31,839 nucleotides of DNA, from assembly GCA_003427395.1 (NCBI GenBank), contig BFEA01000844.1, positions 346,892 to 378,730 of the forward strand, read 5' to 3'. How positions within the stretch are numbered: position 1 is the stretch's first letter; every line of letters starts with the position of its first letter. This document shows positions 30,062 to 31,839 of the stretch, one piece after another. The DNA is from Chara braunii (lineage: Eukaryota > Streptophyta > Charophyceae > Charales > Characeae). The notes beneath the pieces were generated by a model. That model was not told the DNA's origin and made no database searches. It saw only the letters and a list, made by a program, of their open reading frames with translations. The translations under genes and the position numbers were made by a program.

Positions 30062-30350
30062 GGAATGACCGACTCTTGCGAACCTCCAGGCACAAAGTGC
30101 AACAATTCCGACATCTCTGCCGAATCGCTGGATACGAAGTGGTGGCCAAACTGCTTCAAATTGTGAAATTGTGGCGCATAAGATAGGCGGTGGGATAAAA
30201 GACAGGCAGTGGAAAGGATAGAGAAGAAGAGGAGACAAGGAGAGAAAAATCGATGTAGAGAGTGTGAAGCTGGATGAGCGGCTTCACAATAGGCGCCAAA
30301 ATAAAACAGAGAGGGAGAGAGAGAAGCACTTTTATGTTCCTGAAAAGATA

Positions 30351-30354
<4 letters not shown>

Positions 30355-30422
<68 letters not shown>

Positions 30423-30423
30423 N
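30355..30423. repeat. (GA)n microsatellite ending in N
   Basis: Pure GA dinucleotides ending with an N at 30423. Confidence 0.98.
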
Positions 30424-30522
30424 CAACTAGTCACACTCATTGCGATTTTTGTGTTCTGTCCATTAACAATAACTCAACACACACACGAATTTCATGAATC
30501 CGTTCATGCTTATCATAGAATC

Positions 30523-30547
30523 ACATCTAGATGTGTATAAGAGACAG
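30523..30547 (+). other. Tn5/Nextera mosaic-end sequence (library artefact)
   Basis: AGATGTGTATAAGAGACAG at 30529-30547 is exactly the 19-base hyperactive Tn5 mosaic end used in transposase-based sequencing libraries. The preceding CACATCT (30523-30529, overlapping by one base) matches the start of the opposite-facing mosaic end, which is the layout of a mate-pair circularisation junction. It is not native DNA. The (GT)n/(GA)n directly to its right may have been joined artificially. Confidence 0.95.
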
Positions 30548-30555
30548 GAGAGAGA

Positions 30556-30581
30556 GTGTGTGTGTGTGTGTGTGTGTGTGA

Positions 30582-30634
<53 letters not shown>
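30556..30634. repeat. (TG)n and (GA)n microsatellites
   Basis: A (GT)n run to about 30580, then GA to 30634, immediately right of the mosaic-end artefact. (GACA)n and (GGGA)n short runs follow at about 30668-30710. Confidence 0.95.
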
Positions 30635-30637
<3 letters not shown>

Positions 30638-30740
30638 TTTCATGATTCTCAAGAGGTAAACAAAAGAGAGAGACAGACAGACAGACAGAGAGAGGGAGGG
30701 AGGGAGGGAGAGAAAGAACCACGTTCATGATCCTCAAAAG

Positions 30741-30744
<4 letters not shown>

Positions 30745-30821
<77 letters not shown>
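30745..30821. repeat. (GA)n microsatellite
   Basis: Uninterrupted GA dinucleotides. Confidence 0.98.
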
Positions 30822-30823
<2 letters not shown>

Positions 30824-30988
30824 CAATTCTACGGACCCCAAAACTATCAGGGGAGACAAATGAGAAAAATGGCACCCCCACTGCCTCTGTACAGACTTAC
30901 TTGTTTTTTGTTTTGAAAAAGTTTCACATTTTTTAATTTCACACCATGTCTGCAATGATTGCAGCCCAATGTATTCATTTCACTTTCT

Positions 30989-31060
30989 TGCCTGTCTGTC
31001 GTTCTTTCTTTCTTTCTTGCCTGTCTGTCGTTCTTTCTTTCTTTCTTTCTTTCTTTCTTG
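30989..31060. repeat. (CTTT)n tract with 29-bp duplication
   Basis: TTGCCTGTCTGTCGTTC starts at 30989 and 31018, each followed by CTTT repeats. On the minus strand this is a (GAAA)n tract directly downstream of the U2-like sequence, where a retroposed RNA would carry its A-rich tail. Confidence 0.9.
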
Positions 31061-31079
31061 TGGGAGGGGGCGGGGGGCT

Positions 31080-31281
31080 GCGCTGGTCTTCGCTGCAGTG
31101 CAATACGAAGGGAACGCTGAAGGGGTCGAGCAGGCAAGCCTACTCTTCCGACCTCTCCGTGACCCTTACAAATTACATTAATCGTTAAATAATTAAATAT
31201 CATTTGTGGTCAGATGGGCCACGGATCAGAACAGACGGACTGCACTTGATCTATTTTTAGCCAAAAGCCCGAGAAAGGTAT
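31080..31281 (-). ncRNA. U2 snRNA-like sequence, divergent copy or pseudogene
   Basis: U2 RNA pairs with the intron branch site in the spliceosome. On the minus strand from 31281 the sequence begins ATACCTTTCTCGG, then CTTTTGGCTAA, GATCAAGTG and TCTGTTCT, the near-invariant U2 5' domain in order. A five-base insertion follows GGCTAA. GATATTTAATTATTT (31203-31189) stands where the Sm-binding site lies. A stem-loop III-like hairpin with CUUG loop (31124-31153) and a stem-loop IV-like hairpin CUUCG/CGAAG with a loop starting UAUUGCA (31088-31110) complete a length near 200 nt, as in plant U2. The branch-site recognition segment, normally GUAGUA, reads GCAGUCC. No plant upstream element or TATA box is visible at the expected distance, and a (GAAA)n tract follows the 3' end, so a retroposed pseudogene is likely. 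Confidence 0.75.
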
Positions 31282-31414
31282 CTTGTCTGTGTTTCTACCT
31301 TTTCCATTTTGGGCTTTTGCTACGATCATGATGTTGGCAGGAGACCAGAGGGGCTGAGATAGTCCTCTGACTCCTCCCTCCGCTGGACAACATTTTGAAA
31401 TGCATTTGGAGCCC

Positions 31415-31418
<4 letters not shown>

Positions 31419-31453
<35 letters not shown>
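31419..31453. repeat. Poly(A) tract
   Basis: Thirty-five As. GCATTTGGAGC just before and GCATCTGGAGC just after form an imperfect direct repeat. Confidence 0.95.
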
Positions 31454-31454
<1 letters not shown>

Positions 31455-31623
31455 CATCTGGAGCAGTTAGCGGATTTATGACAAAGGAAACAATTTTCGA
31501 TACATCCATGTCTACAGATTCACGACGCACAGTGAAGAAAAAAAAAAAAAAAAGGTGAGGAAAACCTTGATAACGACGACAAGCTTGAAGGCACCCATGC
31601 ATGAAGATGACACGGATCTGCAA

Positions 31624-31625
<2 letters not shown>

Positions 31626-31711
<86 letters not shown>
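31626..31711. repeat. (TG)n/(GA)n compound microsatellite
   Basis: TG dinucleotides to about 31686, then GA to 31711. Confidence 0.98.
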
Positions 31712-31778
31712 ACAGAAGACAGGTGAATAGGGACAAGAACTGGAATAAGAAAAGACAGACATAAAGCAGAGAGACTCG

Positions 31779-31779
<1 letters not shown>

Positions 31780-31839
<60 letters not shown>
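31780..31839. repeat. (GA)n microsatellite at window end
   Basis: GA dinucleotides run to the last base, so the true length is unknown. Confidence 0.98.

Overview
This is a stretch of repeat-filled nuclear DNA from a eukaryote. It looks like a large plant-lineage genome, and a charophyte-type streptophyte alga is my best guess. That guess is inference. It rests on broken plant-type LINEs (DUF4283/CCHC-like ORF1; ORF2 with APE endonuclease, RT and zf-RVT), a Ty3/gypsy integrase relic, a PIF/Harbinger-like DDE fragment, very long (GA)n/(CT)n tracts and assembly gaps. I see no intact host protein gene. Nearly every long ORF is a transposon fragment or low-complexity artefact.

Layout. 1-300: unassigned sequence and a (GAA)n tract. 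301-780: an unusual run of back-to-back short perfect hairpins with unrelated stems. 790-1850: degraded Ty3/gypsy integrase and chromodomain-like tail. 2079-2223: more palindromes. 3141-3690: a dispersed repeat, a 39-bp tandem duplication and a T/G tract. 4196-4660: a plus-strand LINE RT fragment abutting a minus-strand LINE-type 3' end. 5103-9991: a near full-length broken LINE ORF2 on the minus strand, with an internal 448-bp duplication in its endonuclease. 10421-12390: three tandem-repeat zones (154 bp with a 220-N gap, about 102 bp, CT microsatellite). 14260-16805: LINE ORF1 relic, minus strand. 17150-17445: CT-rich minisatellite. 17570-19576: a second, different 5'-truncated LINE ORF2, plus strand. 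19852-19968: a foldback/MITE. 20562-23860: (GA)n then GC-rich, CTG-biased non-coding sequence.

The most interesting part is 23.9-25.1 kb: 17 hairpins, mostly spaced about 60 bp apart, nearly all with the same 7-nt loop (ATAAGTT, sometimes ATGAGTT) closed by C-G, on stems whose sequences differ from unit to unit yet stay paired. It consists of a 7-unit array duplicated about 773 bp downstream. Several differences between the copies preserve pairing through G-T wobbles on the plus strand, which hints at a plus-strand structured RNA. More structured DNA follows (inverted repeat in a triplicated motif at 25.5 kb; four consecutive hairpins at 26.4-26.5 kb).

27340-28213 is another LINE 3' end with a poly(A)-like tail, next to a Harbinger-like transposase fragment (28219-28440). 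The last 1.8 kb is microsatellite-rich. It contains an exact Tn5/Nextera mosaic-end sequence (a library artefact marking a suspect join) and, on the minus strand at about 31080-31281, a divergent U2 snRNA-like sequence whose 5' domain, stem-loop III-like and stem-loop IV-like hairpins are recognisable but whose branch-site recognition segment is altered.

The elements do not form a pathway. The window is best read as nested, decayed mobile elements with several unexplained structured repeat arrays.
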